Assembly: GCA_903644035.1 (NCBI GenBank)
Contig: CAHJXG010000156.1
Location: 1-7,184 of the forward strand
Direction: 5' to 3'
From: Rhodospirillales bacterium
Lineage (GTDB): Bacteria; Pseudomonadota; Alphaproteobacteria; Acetobacterales; Acetobacteraceae
DNA: 7,184 bases
Below, piece by piece: positions 5,775-7,184 of the stretch (position 1 is its first letter; every line of letters begins with the position of its first letter). The notes beneath the pieces were generated by a model. That model did not search any database. It saw only the letters and a list, made by a program, of their open reading frames with translations, and was not told where the DNA came from. The position numbers were made by a program, and so were the translations under genes.

Positions 5775-7105
5775 ACAACCGCGTCGGCATCGGCAACCCG
5801 CATGAGCGGGAGCTGCAGTACTACCGCAACGAGTGCAACGACCTCGGCGCCCGGCTGCTGCGCATGCAGGAGGAGCAGAGCCAGGCTTTCCTGGAGGCGC
5901 GACGCAGCCGCACGGTGGCCCGCCTCGTGCGAGAGGCCTACCGCTTCGCCGAGCCGGCGCAGACGATGCACGACGTGGGCGGCGCGCTGCTGCAGGTCGT
6001 CGTCGAGGCGGCGCTGTGCGACCGCGCCGCCCTGCTGCGGGAGGAGCCGCCCGGCAGCGGCCGGTTCCTGGTGGCCCATGCCATCGGCGGCACGAGCGTC
6101 GAGGCGGACGAGGTCGTCATGATCCCGGCCCCGCCCAGCTTCTTCTTCACCAGCTCGCTCCGGCTCGACCGGCCGCCCGACGGGCTGCTCGACGTGCTCC
6201 GGCTGCCGTTCATCCTCTGGGCCTACGACCGGTCCAGCGGCCATGCCCTCGTCATCGGCAACCGCTCCGAGGGGAACGTGAGCCGCCCGTTCGAATCAGG
6301 CGACCAGGAGCTGATCGAGACGGCGCTGTTCGTCTACCTCGACGTGCTCTACCGCAAGCATGCCGAGGCGCAGCTGCGCCAGGCGAAGCAGTCGGCAGAG
6401 GAGGCGAACGCCATCCAGGCGCAGTTCCTCGAGGCGCTGTCGCATCGGCTGCAGCCCACCGTCGAGCGCATCGTGACGCTGTCGCAGGCTATGGCGTCGC
6501 AACCCGGGCGCGCCGCCGGGCCGGAGCAGATCGCGGCGGTGACGCAGCAGCTCGCCGAAAGCTCGCGCGAGCTGGCCGCCCTCGCCAACGATGCCCTGGA
6601 CCTCGCGGCGACCCGGGACCGGTCCCTGCATCTCGACGTGCAGTGGATCGACCTGGGCGACGTCATGCGCCGGGTGCTCCGCGCCTGCTACCCGGTGAGC
6701 GTGAAGGGCGGTGTGGAGCTGAGCGTGAGCCTGCCCAAGCGGCACGTGTCGGTCTGCGTCGACCGCGACAGCATGCAGCGGGCGGTCCAGGTGCTCGTGA
6801 GCGCGTCGCTGGCCCGCGCGCTGCCGGGTTCGGCGGTCAAGCTTTCGGCGGGACGGCGCGGCGACGGCGCGGTGGAGATCCTCGTGAGCTGCTCCGTCGA
6901 GGGCGCGCTGTCCTTGGCCGAGCCGGCCTTGGAGGGCGCGGGACGGCCGCACTTCGAGCCTGGCACGGACCGGGTCGCCGTCGCGCGCCGGATCGTCGAG
7001 GCCCATGAGGGCGTCCTGCTGACGGAGACGCGGCTCAGCGGAGGCAGCCAGGCCCGCATCATCCTGCCCGTGCACATGACCCGGGACGACGCCGGGTTCG
7101 TCTGA
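5771..7105 (+). CDS. Histidine-kinase-like protein with GAF-like sensor region and degenerate ATP-binding domain (putative pseudokinase)
   Basis: The 444-residue soluble protein has an N-terminal coiled coil (about 11-50), a GAF-like region (about 50-195, TMHDVGGALLQVVVEAALCDRAALL to QELIETALFVYLDVLYR), a second coiled coil (195-217) and a DHp-like helix with FLEALSHRLQPTVERI. His225 sits at the phospho-acceptor position, but the usual HE pair is H-R. The catalytic domain (about 290-435) keeps the strand pattern and the final SGGSQARIILPV, yet lacks the essential boxes. The N box reads QVLVSASLARAL (no Asn), the D-x-G-x-G region reads LVSCSVEGAL, and the G2 box reads GTDRVAVA. ATP binding is therefore doubtful. 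GAGGTG (5760-5765) lies 5 bases before the ATG, and the ATGA overlap couples it to the FIST gene. It probably acts as a scaffold, phosphotransfer protein or decoy partner of the FIST sensor. No receiver domain or transmembrane segment is present. Confidence 0.82.
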   Translation: MNNRVGIGNPHERELQYYRNECNDLGARLLRMQEEQSQAFLEARRSRTVARLVREAYRFAEPAQTMHDVGGALLQVVVEAALCDRAALLREEPPGSGRFLVAHAIGGTSVEADEVVMIPAPPSFFFTSSLRLDRPPDGLLDVLRLPFILWAYDRSSGHALVIGNRSEGNVSRPFESGDQELIETALFVYLDVLYRKHAEAQLRQAKQSAEEANAIQAQFLEALSHRLQPTVERIVTLSQAMASQPGRAAGPEQIAAVTQQLAESSRELAALANDALDLAATRDRSLHLDVQWIDLGDVMRRVLRACYPVSVKGGVELSVSLPKRHVSVCVDRDSMQRAVQVLVSASLARALPGSAVKLSAGRRGDGAVEILVSCSVEGALSLAEPALEGAGRPHFEPGTDRVAVARRIVEAHEGVLLTETRLSGGSQARIILPVHMTRDDAGFV

Positions 7106-7184
7106 GATCGCGGGCCTCATCGACGCCGCCTTTGCCGCCGTCCGCCCACGCACGCCGCGCGTCGGCCGGCAGCCCCGGAGACTG

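Noticed and set aside
5833..7008. 391-codon plus-strand frame inside the kinase-like gene
   Set aside because: It is an Arg/Gly/Ala-rich out-of-frame shadow. The overlapping 5771-7105 frame has domain structure, an SD and an ATGA coupling to the FIST gene.
7106..7184. Possible downstream gene (plus-strand frame beginning IAGLIDAAFAAVRPR) or the end of a minus-strand gene
   Set aside because: The plus frame has a TGA at 7077-7079 and no ATG, GTG or TTG start before that peptide. The minus frame ending at TGA 7119-7117 gives only an arginine-rich tail. Too little sequence to call either.

Overview
The window is uniformly GC-rich (around 70% by eye) apart from one AT-rich island near 4392-4500. 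It is densely packed with genes whose starts and stops overlap. Composition and gene families (CrgA-type LysR regulator, FIST/kinase pair, short TrmO) suggest a free-living proteobacterium. An alphaproteobacterium of the Rhodospirillales/Acetobacterales kind is the most natural guess, but no marker gene here settles it. I see no rRNA, tRNA, CRISPR array, insertion sequence or phage gene.

Left part (1-1713): a two-domain VOC/extradiol dioxygenase of the CatE type, cut by the window's left edge, reads leftward from 675. It is divergent from a LysR regulator at 781-1713. The 105-bp gap holds two palindromes suitable as operators, so the regulator probably controls the dioxygenase and itself.

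Middle (1767-3684): three tightly coupled genes follow: a GNAT acetyltransferase, a nitrilase-superfamily carbon-nitrogen hydrolase (E-K-C triad intact) and a small SnoaL/ketosteroid-isomerase-like protein. The first two overlap as ATGA and the last two as TGATG. The GNAT and hydrolase match the two halves of YhcX-type fusion proteins, so this looks like a split version of an uncharacterised amide/nitrile-acting pathway, with a third, possibly substrate-binding or isomerising, component. Converging on it with only 10 bp between stops is a short TrmO/TsaA-type tRNA t6A37 methyltransferase gene (3695-4192, minus).

Right part (4193-7184): a 307-bp gap with the AT-rich promoter island precedes a FIST-domain protein (4500-5774). 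This is the family that includes the haem-based nitric-oxide sensor NosP. It overlaps by ATGA with a histidine-kinase-like gene (5771-7105). That protein has a coiled coil, a GAF-like sensor region and a DHp-like helix with a histidine, but its ATP-binding domain has lost the N, D and G boxes. The pair reads as a FIST sensor coupled to a pseudokinase, which is the most unusual system in the window. The final 79 bp hold nothing I can call.
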